From: Cryptomeria japonica
Lineage: Eukaryota > Streptophyta > Pinopsida > Cupressales > Cupressaceae
Direction: 5' to 3'
DNA: 64,000 bases
Assembly (NCBI RefSeq): GCF_030272615.1
Contig: NC_081406.1
Span: 232,678,396-232,742,395, forward strand
The translations under genes were made by a program, and so were the position numbers. Below the pieces are notes generated by a model. It ran no database searches. It worked only from the letters and a program-made list of their open reading frames with translations, and had not been told where the DNA came from. Of this stretch, positions 49,561-61,536 are shown one piece after another (position 1 is the stretch's first letter; each line of letters opens with the position of its first letter).

Positions 49561-52000
49561 CACATTTTAAATAACCTTAGGTGCGTAATGTAGGAGAATC
49601 TTTATATACCTTACTCCATTGTATAACAACACTTGATCCAATCCTATGGATTAGAGAATGCATAGGTTGGTGATGTCAATAAAACATATATTGGTGGCAA
49701 TAGCTATGGATTTATTTTATAGAATATATCTTCACTAAAAGTTCACTCAACTATGCAACCAAAACATGGACCCATAATAAGTTGCATGAAGAACTCTTTA
49801 GTACCTTGTGGAGTCTTCACAACCTATTAAATTAAAACTATGTGTTTAGATTACCCCCATATGGATTGACACCCCTTCACAGCAAATTTTGACACTTCAT
49901 CTAATTTTGGTTGATACACATGTTTGGAGCCTAGTGAGACTAATGCATGTCACTTCTAAGGCTTGGATATAGTATATAATAACTCTTTAAACTTTGTGTA
50001 AGGTAGAAACGAAGTTATGGATTTAGGAGTCAACAAATTAGGATCCAGAATCAATTTTTCCTGTCGTAAGTAATAAGCTTGTGGTGGCTTGTGAGCCTAC
50101 ATGTGTGTCCAATGAGGCCTATTGTAATTTTTATTGGATAAGGCCTACTAGCATGTATGGTTTCTATTTTCAATAACTAAAGTTCAATATTTCATTCAAT
50201 TGTTTGCATTGTGTTGAATTTTGTTACAAAATTGGATAGTCCATTTTGGCCTCTCCATCCTTGACTATATCATGTTCACAATTGATATTTTGATCTAGGT
50301 GATGACAGGTTCCATTTTGTTTAACTAAATTAAATAATATAGTGAGATCTATATTATAGTTTACAATTGATAGAGTTCGTGTCTTATATTTGTGCATGAA
50401 ACATATGGTGGTCTCATTTCTATACAACTTGGAAGATCTTTAACTAGTTTTGGATCTTAGATTAACTCTAAAGGTAATCTTAAATCTACATTGAATTCTT
50501 GATAAAAATGTGGAAATATTTTTATATTTATATTTTTATGTATTGAAATTGATTGGTTTTTATTAGATCCAATAATCTTTAGTGGTTATCTATGTCAATT
50601 TTTATTTATTAAAAACTGCCCCTCATTGAAATGATTACGTACACCACTATGGGCTAACTTAAAAGGAACCTTGCAAATTAAAAGGAGCCTTGACCACAAC
50701 TCTTTTCTTTTCAAGATAAGTAATGAATCTATCATTTTCTTAGAGTTATTTGTGCTAAAACCACCATCTGAATTCCAATGGAGTTGAAAATGGATCATGT
50801 GTGCATGTTTTATTTACTTATCTAAAATCAACACAAATCCTTATATATCTAGTCTATTGTTTGATATAGCCACTATACTTGGGCATTGTACATATTTTAC
50901 CTATCTATATTTTATTTTGGTATCATTTTATCAACATGCTAGAATTATATAAAAATTTCATTTCATTATTTCTATAAATATTTTCTATTAGTATCAAAAT
51001 GGATACACAAACAATTTGGTAGTCGATTTTTTTAGTGTTATTTCTAAGGAATTTTCAAGCCTTTTTACTTATATTTGTTATTCAATTTGAGTTTGTTTTA
51101 TAGGTTGCATGCACTTTCATGTGGTTTCACGTACACTTGCATTCTATTTCACATGATTTGTACATTCTTAAATATTGTTGCAATAATAGAACTTAGTTTT
51201 AGTTATCTCCTTATGGTATCGATCCTTTCTTTTATAAGAATACTATAATGATTATTTTATTTTTGTTAAATAGAATGAACCACACTTGTTGAATGTAAAG
51301 AGGTTAAATAATATAACTATTTGGATTTGGATGTTAAGCATATGTAAGATCTTGGAGTTTGTCATGTATTTTTATTTTGTATGATAATATTTTAGAGCTC
51401 TTATTTTAGAGTATATTACTATGCTTTAGCATGGTGGTTATTTTTCTTCACTGTGCCATCTTGCATGGTGAAAGACTATTAAAATTGGTTGCTTTTCTTT
51501 TCACCCTTAGTCACAAGACAAAGTGAGATATTGTTAGAACATACTATTATTAGGGTTATACCATGATAACATTTATTTAATGTTCGAATATGTGGCTACA
51601 AATCCTTTAATAACAATTAATATTACTGTAAGGGAACAATAGAACATTTAAGATAAAAACAGTCAAAATTTTTATTTAAAAGTTTTTAATATATAGATTT
51701 CTATAATAGATTAAAATTGAAAATGTAAACATTTACTAAAACAAATTACGAGACATTTCAGTTTAAATTATTAATAAAAACATTCCACATTCAAGAATCA
51801 AATTATAGAAAATTTATATGAAGAAAGTAAAACATTCTGTTGACTGAAGTAGAACTCATCCAACTTCACAAAATAAGATATATATAAGATATCACACGTA
51901 TCAAGGATGCATAGTTTTGGATAAATCATGTTCTTAAGTAAAAGGAAATTTGTACCATATATAAAAATGGGATGGTTATGTGCTCACTGGAACAGTCTTT
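49561..52000. other. Non-coding stretch, nothing recognised
   Basis: AT-rich sequence without conserved coding segments. Short open frames at 50224-50427 and 50595-50798 have no known motif. The 3' LTR of the Gypsy relic should be near the left part but could not be delimited. Confidence 0.45.
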
Positions 52001-52800
52001 TCATTCAGTAGTAAATAAGCCTATAATTTGAAGCGACTCGACCGAAATGCATTGGTATACGTGTGCCATAAGATGACGAACACCCCGGGGAAAGCTAAGG
52101 GTGGATAGCTATTGGGATGATTGCATCACAAGCAACAGATATTGGGACAATTGCATCACAGCCTACAGAAATAGGAGAAAATGGCTTTGTTGACTTTGCT
52201 CTGTGTGGTCTAGAGATAGGGAGACAATAGAATGGGTCCTCAACATGGCATTACAATCTGTCGACTACAAACCGCATGGATCTCTGTGCACCATTGCACG
52301 CCTCATAAAAGGTCACACAAATTGGAAAAAACCAACACTCAAATACAGTTTATATGGCCGAGTTAGTATCTTTACAGTGTCCTGGGCCCGCAAGACCAAA
52401 AAATATGTCTTCAATAGAACATTGAATCTAGGATAATGAGCATGGTGTTGTGACCACAAGTCGCATGAATGTCATGTCACCATCGGTTTGCTCTTGGAAA
52501 AGCATGCAAAAGTAAGGATGACGTTCAAGTCTAAATCTGAGACAAAGTTATGGATTCACTAACATTTTTTAATTCATCCAGTTTGGATGACCGCCAACAT
52601 GTTCTTTCATATTTGATAACTCAACATAACTTAACATGTTCTTTCATATTTGATAACTCAACATGTTCTCTCACTCCATGAATCTTCCACATCGTTTCTC
52701 ATTCGTGATATCATCACAGTCAGCATCAGTATAAAAACATCCATTTCAAATCCTGCCCCTCACACTTTTGCATTCCCAGCGCCACAGGAGTTTTTGTAGC
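52001..52800 (+). promoter_or_regulatory. Less AT-rich segment with a TATA-like sequence, possible orphan promoter or gene fragment
   Basis: This segment differs in composition from its surroundings. It holds an open frame of 77 codons (52203-52436) without a known domain, and two nearly identical 30-base direct repeats (AACATGTTCTTTCATATTTG..., 52596-52625 and 52635-52664). A TATA-like GTATAAAAACATCC lies at about 52729-52742, followed by a C-rich leader-like stretch (TCAAATCCTGCCCCTCACAC). No coding exon follows before a (TA)n tract. It could be a displaced promoter of a host gene or part of an unrecognised element. Confidence 0.3.
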
Positions 52801-52834
52801 TGGATCATTTGCGAAATAATTTTTTTGATGTGAA

Positions 52835-52839
<5 letters not shown>

Positions 52840-52865
<26 letters not shown>
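52840..52865. repeat. (TA)n microsatellite
   Basis: An uninterrupted TA run between the TATA-like segment and the inverted-repeat segment. Confidence 0.95.
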
Positions 52866-52925
52866 GCATTTTTTGTTTTCCTAATATTAGAAACGGAGAA
52901 GAACATAAAAGAAGAATAATAGTCT

Positions 52926-54005
52926 ATTGGAGCATTATATTCCAACACCCCTTCTTAGTACTACAACATTAAACTGATTTATAACATAAAATAATAGGAA
53001 ATATGCATAAGCTTTTCTTTGAAAAATAGTTCTTGGACTAGGAAGACTTCTTCAAGATACTCTCCAATGACATCAAGTTTCTCCCCAACTGTAGTTATAG
53101 TCACCTAGCTATTGAATCCAAGTTCCCAACATCATTGGACACCATTTGCACATGAAATGTCTCATAACCCTATGCTGAAATTCTAGATTTTTTTATCTAT
53201 CTTAAACTATTGGGCATGTATCGTCACATGTATGTTTCATAACCCTAATGAGGTATAGTTTCTTCGATCCACAAGTACCTCAAACTATTGGGGATCTAAT
53301 TATTCTCTATTGTGTCCTTCCTCATCTTCAAAGTGTTGGCCTCTTCAAAATAGATCAAGTGCTTCATCCTTAATGAAAATTATCATCACCATTTAGTAGT
53401 TCTTCAACAATAGTTGACATTATCTTAGTTCTTATAGCTGCACAAAGCCTTAGAATAGATGACTACCTTTGAAAATCTCCTCTAGAAAAGGCCACACACA
53501 ACATTCAAACTATCACATTTACTCAAAATATTAGAAAAGACTCATAAGCAACATTGTTGAATGGACCACAACAACATGAAAATTCACCTCTATAGTAAAA
53601 AATTCCATTGTAGCACCTTGATAATAGATTCCTCTCACCAATTAATCTAGTATTTTTCTACAATAGATGTAGTAGGAATAGCTCTAATCACAACTCACTC
53701 AACATACACCTCACAAAGGTAGGAACATTATCATTGAAAAGACCATTTAACCAACCTAAGCTTTGAAACCATATTCAAAATGGAGAAGAATATAATTGCA
53801 ACCTATTTAAATTAATTTATTCTTCAACAAGTTATAATTTTAGAGTTGTGGAAGAATACCCTCTTATAAAATAGCTAAATATATTTACAACAAACTAGGT
53901 ATGATTCACAACTAACTAAAGAGTCTTGATAGCTAACTAGAGCATATCTACATTTGTTATTTGATTCCTATTCAGTCTATAGTTGTTGGAACATTATACT
54001 CCAAT
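52926..54005. repeat. 1.08 kb segment bounded by 22-base inverted repeats
   Basis: ATTGGAGCATTATATTCCAACA at 52926-52947 and TGTTGGAACATTATACTCCAAT at 53984-54005 are inverted copies with about three mismatches. The interior has no open frame. This could be a MITE-like or other non-autonomous DNA element. Alternatively, the two ends could be the starts of two LTR fragments pointing outward, since each begins TGTTGGAA. No target duplication was evident. Confidence 0.45.
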
Positions 54006-55007
54006 GCATAATGTGTATCAACCTTTCATTTGATCCAAGAGTGAAATTATTTAATATTTTAAAGCATGGTAAAGTTGGCACAATATGAAAATTTTGATGA
54101 CAAAGATTAAGAACGTTGTTTCCAAATTAAAAAAAAAATTACATAATTATTTTTGGAATAATATGAAAAACATTAAATTTTACCTTTCTTAGAAATTATT
54201 GCCTTCTCAAAAGATGAAATATCAAAATACGTTGAATTGCTACACATTCCTAATGAATGGACAAATTTGTGAAGGAAAAAATTATTAAGGGGATCCTTTT
54301 TTATTTACAAATTGTTGTAATTTTACATTTCATTTTTATTTATGAAATCAATATTATCATCATGATATTTGTAAGATAAGGCCCATAATTTTCTTATGTC
54401 AAAAATAGACATACAGATGTTCAATAAACACAATTCAAATAAAGAAAAATCTATGATATAAGTATGCTCTAACAAAATTATTAAAAATAGGCTTATGATA
54501 TTTTTCTATGACCTTGCAAACGTTTCATTGAAATATAAATTCTAGTATAGACTAAACATTAAGTATATTATGGTAGTATTTGTAGTTTTCTTTACTTTAT
54601 CCAAGTGCAGGGAAATCATTCCTTACAATACAGATAAATTTTATGATTGAATTACACAATTGGGTAAGTATCATCATGTTGCAAATTTGTGATCTCTTTG
54701 AATATTCAAAAGTCATAGAATATTATTCACTTTTTTAAAATAATATTTTCAAGCATTTGAAACTCATAAAGAAGAAAAAAATATAAGTATTAATTTTGGT
54801 TTTTAACTAAATGGATGTAGTTCCCACTTACATAATCATTTTACTTGGAATAAGTGTAGAAAAGGATTTTGAAAAATGGATCTTGAATATTATAATTTAT
54901 TTTAGAACAACATTAAAATATAATATAACTAATTATCAATATTATTCAAAAAATCTATTCATTATTATAGAAAATTGTAATACCAAAATAAATAAATAAA
55001 TGGATGT
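54006..55007. other. Non-coding stretch, nothing recognised
   Basis: Very AT-rich, no coding segment. It ends in AAATAAATAAATAA directly before the LINE. Confidence 0.5.
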
Positions 55008-57198
55008 AATGGCTCTACAAGTTGGCGATGAAAGGCGACTCGGCGCTTGGGCAGATGTTGGATGGGATGATCCGCCACGTGCCGTAGTGGGTGTTTTCCA
55101 AGGGTCGATGGGAAGATAGGGCTCCATTTCTAGGAAGGAAACGCAGAAGTGTTCATCCGGTTTCCAAATATTTTCAGGGCTTTTTCAAAGGGTTCCCGCA
55201 GCATCGTTTGGGGAGTTTCAACTGGCAAGGCCCGAATGTTAAAGGGAGAAACACTTACAGAGGTATGAAATTGGCTAATTTCATTTCTGCCAGTCAATCT
55301 TTTGCTGACGTGGTAGCCAAGGGAACCCAAGTTGGTCCTATTGCTTTCAAGTCTGTGGTTGTTGTTGGTTTGGCTAGTCCTAGGGCATCTGGGTCTGTTA
55401 AACATGCGGATGTCGCTGTTACGGTTGGTAAAGATGCGGGGAGCTCGAGCAATAATGCTCATTTGGAAAATGGTAACATGGTTCATTCTGTTCCTTCGAA
55501 GGAGGTTTGGTTTCCGTGACCTCTTTTTGATTTCTCTGGTTCTTTTGTGGTTTATAGGGCTTCCAAGTTGCATTCTGTGGCTATTTTAGGGGAAATATGG
55601 GGTCCTTCGACCAACTTATCTAAATTACACTCTAAATTACACAAATGTTGGCCTGCATTGATTTGTTTTCAGCTGTTATCTTCAAATTCCTATGTTTTGG
55701 TTTTTGAATCCCCTCGTTGCAAGGATGATGTTCTTGCAAATTCATTTCATTGGTTTGGTAATGTTGTATATAGGGTTTCTACTTGGAAACCTTTTTTTGT
55801 CCCGGAATGGGTCAAATCTAAATCTCTTCCAGTCTGGTTTGGGTTGCCACAACTTCCCTTTGAATTCATGGATCCATAGGCGATAACTTTGGTAAATTTT
55901 TGACATCTAAATCCGTTTTTGAGGAAGGGAAGGTTCTGGTAAAATTATGTGTTTTGGTTTCCCCGTCATCAGTATGCCCAATTTCGTGTAATCTTAAATC
56001 AAATGATGGCATTTGGAAGCAACCTATTATCAAGATGAATGACGATTTTTGTAAAAATTTCATTATTGTGGATGCTCCCTTGTTTTTTGATTTTTGTAAA
56101 GGGAAAATTGGTAAAAACAGTGAGGTAGTTCGGAATGTTTCTTTCAACCCTACCCCTGCTAAAGACTCTTCTCAGGTCTTGGTGGGGTCTGTTCGTCAAT
56201 TCAAGGGGGACCTTACTAATGCGGCTCAATTTAATCATAATACTACTGTTAAAGAATCTTCTCAGGGCTTAGTTGGGCCTGTCCATCAATTTAAGGAGGA
56301 CCATAACATTTCCGCTCATCTTAATCTTAAATCTACCACTGTTGTCCTTGAAAGTGAGGTGAACACTTTATCTCAGGTTGTGTTGGAAGTTCCTAGGTCT
56401 ATTGGTCATGTTAAAGATGGCATTCCTAATTTAGGTAACCAGTCGGGTCTTCCTCCATTACAAGTTTCCCATGTTAGCTCTGTTCAGAAGGAGGGGCTTG
56501 TTGGTAGCTTAGGGGATGAGGTCCTTAATTCTGTAGATCGACCGTATGGTCCTATTATATACTCCGAGGTGATTGTTCCGGTTGTGTCTACCACCGTTTT
56601 CCATGACGGGGATGCTTTAATTCAACAAGTGAAAGAGTTACTACATAATGAGCCTCTTAGGGAGTGTGATATGCCCAAGTCTCTGCATATTTCTCCAGAT
56701 GAACACACAGCTCAGCAAGTTGAGTAGTTGCTTAAATCTAATAAGGATTTTGAGGAAGAGGAGGTCTCGGAAAAGGTTTTGTGCTCTATTGGAAATGACC
56801 TGGATTTAATTCATAAGAGTTTGTCAAATTCTCCTTCCTTAAAACCATTTGAGGTCCCTATTAATACCTCTCAAGATGACCCAAATTGAGTGGTTCTTCA
56901 GGAAGTGGCCTTATCTCATCAGCCATCTCCAGTGAAAATGCCCATTAGATCTTCTATTGCCCAGGTTCAACTGAATTTCCCCAACACTATAGTGTCCCCA
57001 AGCAGGGGTAGACCTCCAAAGAATCGTAAAAATCAGTTGGAAATTGATGCGGATATTCAACAAGTTTTGTCGTCTTCCCCTGGTTTTAAGAAGGCTTCCA
57101 TATTATCCTTTGGGAAGGGAAAAGGTAGTGGTTCCTTCAAATCAAAAAAGAAGTGTGTTATCAGTCCTCTGGTAACTAGATCTGATGTGGTCAAGTGA
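55008..57198 (+). pseudogene. LINE ORF1 (DUF4283-type RNA-binding protein), decayed
   Basis: It starts around ATGGCTCTACAAGTTGG and shifts frame near 55090. A DUF4283-like region is split over 55540-55880 (SVAILGEIWGPS, SNSYVLVFESPRCKDDVL, WVKSKSLPVWFGLPQLPFEF). After another shift it continues from about 55880 (KFLTSKSVFEEGKVLVKLCV), then through a long hydrophilic tail to VVK and TGA at 57196-57198. Stops include 55517-55519, 55877-55879, 56725-56727 and 56887-56889. The usual CCHC knuckle after the DUF4283 region is degraded (LFFDFCKGKIGKN, about 56080-56120). ORF1 proteins coat the element's RNA. Confidence 0.75.
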
Positions 57199-57278
57199 AG
57201 CTTACATACGAGCTTTAGGGAGAATTGTTCTTCTCCCATTAGTGAAAAGAGGGGAGTGTCGACCTCCCCTCGAGTTCA

Positions 57279-60200
57279 ATGAAGATTATCTCTTGGAATG
57301 TTAGGGGCTTAAATGCCCCTAACAAGAGACGCTTGATCAAGTCTCAGTTAGACTTGGTTAAGTGGGATCTAGGTTTGCTTCAAGAGACTAAACCTTCGTT
57401 GGAGAACTCCGTTTCTGTATTTTCTTCTTGGAAAAAGTGGAAGTTTTTATCATGTCCGGCTATTGGGGCTTCGGGAGGTTTGGCTTTCTTATGGAATTAT
57501 TTTGTAGTTGATGTGAAATTGGTTGTGTCTGAGCCAAATTAGATGTTGTCATTAGTTTCATTCAGAGCTTCTAGTTTTAAAGTTTGGGTGTTTAATATTT
57601 ATGCTCCCTTAGGTATCTTGGCTAGATATAATATTTGGCAAGAGCTCATTAGGGTGTCATTCCCCCTTAGGAATCATTCTTTTGTCATTTTCGGGCGAGA
57701 TTTTAATGCTATTTTGGATCTTTCTGAAAAATCGGGGGGGATTTATCCAAATAAGAAGTCAATGGATGATTTTAATGCATTCATTTTTGACATGTCTCTT
57801 TTTGATTGCAAACCTAATAATGGCCTACTCACATGGATGAACATGAGGAAAAATTTCTCTCAGATTGCGGAAAGATTGGATAGATTTTTACTCTCATCTA
57901 ATTGGTTCAACCCTGAAATTGAGTTTTTCTCTTCCATTCTTCCCCTGTCTGGGTCGGATCATTTTCCAGTCTCTCTGACTATTTTAAGGGATAGACCTTC
58001 CCACAAACTTCCTTTTAAGTTTGAGCCAATGTGGTTAAGGGATCCCTCTTTTCTTCCCCTCCTATGACATTGGTGGGGAGAGGCTCCTTTCTTTAGAGGT
58101 TCTAGACTGTTCCAGTTGGTCAAGAAGATTAGTTTTCTAAAAAAGAATATTAGGGAATGAAACTCCCTTCATTTCAAAAATATTTTTGAAGAAAAACAAA
58201 GAATTTTAGATATGTTAGAGGTTCTAAATAGGCAAGTCTTGCAGCAAGGTTTGGGATCTAAGGTATTGGATGAAATCAGGTCTCTTAAGAGTGAATTAGA
58301 TGAAATTTTGGCTAGAGAGGAGGTTTATTGGAGACAAAAGTCTTGGGAGTTATGGCTAGCTGATGGTGATAGGAACACAAAATTTTTCCATGCTAGTACT
58401 AAAATGAAAAGGGTCAGGAGTAGGATTTCTTGTATTCAGGATAGTCAGGGGAATATTCTCTTTGAGGATGGGGATATCTCTAAGGAAGCGATTAAGTTTT
58501 TTAAAAATCTTCTTTCATTTGAGAATATTGATGATTCTAACAATATCTCATCTCTTATTCCCTCTCTTGTTTCCCCCGAGGATAATAGAATGTTAATGTC
58601 TCCTTTCTCAATAGAAGATGTTAAGGGAGATGTTTTTGCTATGAACTCGGATAAGGCTCCTGGGCCTGATGGTTTTACTCCTTTTTTTTTTCAGAAATGC
58701 TGGGATTTTGTGGGTCAGGATGTCCTTTTGGTTCTAGAGGAAGCTAGGAGAAATAGGTCTATCCTTAAAGAAATGAACACTACATTAATTGTCATTTTAC
58801 CTAAGAAGGAGGACCCTAAAACCTTCATAGATTTCCATCCTATAGCTGTATGTAACACCATTTATAAGATATTTTCCAAAGTAATTGCTTTGAGGTTGGC
58901 CATTCTTTTACCAAGAATAATCTCCCTTGAGCAAGGAGGCTTTGTTTCTCAAAGGGAAACTCCTAAAGGGGCTATAGTTGCTCATGAGGTCTTACACTTG
59001 ATCTCTGCCCAGAAATACCCTGCCATGATCCTTAAGTTAGATATGATGAAAGCTTATGATAGGGTTGAATGGAATGCATTAAAAATTGTCCTGTTTAGGT
59101 TGGGTTTCTCCCGGGCTTGGATAAAATGGATTATGGCTTGTATTTCCTCAGAAAGATTTTTGGTTCTTATTAATGGGTCCCCTTATGGTTTCTTCCACTC
59201 TTCTAGTGGTTTAAGGCAAGGGGAACCACTCTCACCTTTTTTCTTTATCTTATTAGCTGAAGCTCTGAGTTGGGCAATCAACTTAGCTCGGGAGACTGGT
59301 TTATGGAAGGGGATCAAAATTCAAAATTTTGATCAGAGGATTTCCCATTGCCTTTTTGCTGATGACACCCTCTTATTTGGTTGTGCAACCTTGAAGGAGG
59401 CTCGAGTTATTGATCAAGTAATCAGGAATTATACAGCCTTTTCGGGTCAAAAGGTCAACAAGGAAAATTCTAAGATTTTTTTCTTAAACACTCACTCCCT
59501 GCTCCAGGATAAGCTTCAAAAGTTTTGGGGTTTCCAACTTGGGGATCTTCCTTGCACTTATCTAGGAGTTCCCTTTTTTGCTAATAAGGTTATGGTTAGC
59601 TTTTGGGATAAATTTGTTTATGGGGTGTCTAAGAAAATCTTGGCATGGAATCACAAATGGCTTACCATGGCTGGGAAAATTGTGTTGATTAAGTCTGTAC
59701 TGAATGTGGTGCCAATTTACTTAATGTCAATTCTAAAAGCTCCAAAGGGTGTTATTGTTAGTTTAAACGATACTCTGAGATCTTTCCTTTCGAATAACAA
59801 TAGGGATGGGAAATCTAGGATCCCTTTGTTAGCTTGAGATAAGGTTTGTCTCCCTAAGAAACTTGGGGGGGCTGGAATTCGTAGTTTGGAAAATCAAAAT
59901 TTGGCATTGGGGGCCAAGTTAGTGTGGAAATTGTATGATAATTCAGCATCCCTTTGGGATAGAATCATGTTCGCTAAGTATCTTTCTAATGGTTCTAGGG
60001 AGTCTATTTTTAGGGCCTTGACTCTGCCTCAGGGGTCGGTTATTTGGAATTTCATGGGAAAATGTAGAAGTGTCTTACTACCCTATCTTTCTTGGGTTGT
60101 GAATAAGGGTACAAAAATTAGGTTTTGGGATGATGCTTGGAATGGTTATTGTCCTATGGATTCTATTAGGGATTGGTCTCCCTCGAAATCAATACTTCTG

Positions 60201-61536
60201 GATAAATGGGGGATCTATTTATCGGACTACTTTAATGTAGTTCATAATGGACATCTGGTGATGGCTCAATGGAAATTGATTGAGTTCCTTCCTGTTAGCC
60301 CTAGTCTGAAAGAAGATTTTTATTCTATTCTTAAAGATAGAATTATCATTTTGTCTGAGAAAGATGATGAGTTGTTTTGGACTAAGAATTCATCTGGAAA
60401 ATAGTCAGTGAAAGATGGATACAACTCTCTTATGTCGATTAAGGATCTCTCTTCTTGGCCTTACAAATTATTCTGGCATCCAGCATGTCTGCCGAAGGTT
60501 GGAGCCTTTGCTTGGCTTGTTGTTCAAGACAAGGTTCTTATTGGGATGAGACTAGATAGGATGGGTTTATCTATCATTTTCCCTTGTGTTTTGTGTAATC
60601 AAAAATTGGAATCATCATCTCATCTTTTCCTTCATTGTGATTTTTCTCTAGGATGTTGGAATTAGTTATTCGAGAAACTAGGTCTGTCTTTTGTTACTAG
60701 TGGGGATCTTCTCTCACTTCAGAGCTTGGCCTCTCTTGTTTTCCTCTTCTTTTTATGTCTACCTTTGGATTATAGCTCCTTCGATTATTGTTTGGAACAT
60801 ATGGCTAGAGAGAAATAATAGGATCTTTAAAAAATCATCCGCTTCACTTTTTGATATCTTAGTCAAGATAGAGGCTTCTATCTCAGAGGTGGTCTTGTCA
60901 TATATTCATAAGAATTTAGAAAATCTGACATCTTTTTCCCATTGGGATGGCATGATCACAAGGACTTGGAAATCTCTGTCTAGCATACCTTCACATGGGT
61001 CAGTTGCAAAGGTTATGGCTTTCAAAAATAAGAGAATTGTGGCCAGTTGGGCTCCTCCTCCTCCGGGTCATTTCAAACTCCATTTTGATGGTGCTTCTAG
61101 GGGAAATCCGGGTATGTTTGGGGCTAGTATGGCCATTTTTTATCACAATGCAGTCCTAATTACTGCTCAATGTCATGCTCTTGGGCCTCAATCAAACAAT
61201 TTTGCTGATTGTCAGGCTTTGTCACTTGGGATTGATTTGGCTATTTCCCTTGGGATCAAACACCTTTCCATCCAGGGGGATTCAATGGTTGTTATCCAAA
61301 GTGTGGTGAACTGCAAAAGTAATTGTTGGCATTTAAAGTACTTAATTGACCACATTCTGGATAAATTATCCTTCTTTGATACTTATGTATTGTCTCATTG
61401 TTTTCGAGAGATAAATAAACTAGCAGATTTTCTGGCCAATTTGGCTATTGACTCAGCAGCTATCCATAAGAATGTAGTAGTTGGCAACATTCCTCATGTC
61501 GTCCTCTCTGGGTATATGCCACATTCCAAAGTTTAA
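57279..61536 (+). pseudogene. LINE ORF2: endonuclease, reverse transcriptase, zinc-binding region and RNase H
   Basis: An AP-type endonuclease lies at 57279-58067 (MKIISWNVRGLNAPNKRR, LGLLQETK, LSGSDHFPV). The linker has SWELWLADGDRNTKFFHAST. RT follows (DKAPGPDGFTPFFFQKCWD, LKLDMMKAYDRVEW, GLRQGEPLSPFFFILLAEAL, catalytic FADDTLLF at about 59353-59376). A zf-RVT region is at 60408-60665 (CNQKLESSSHLFLHCDFS). RNase H is at 61060-61470 (HFDGASRGNPGMFGASMAIF, FADCQALSLGIDLA). One frame runs from 57279 to 60665 with stops at 57540-57542, 58065-58067, 58157-58159, 59835-59837, 60402-60404 and 60663-60665. A frameshift then precedes the RNase H part. The endonuclease Asn of GDFNAI is kept but the first residues read GRDFNAI. 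Confidence 0.92.

Noticed and set aside
55130-55573. Minus-strand 147-codon frame opposite LINE ORF1
   Set aside because: It lies antisense to the DUF4283-type ORF1 region and has no recognisable motif.
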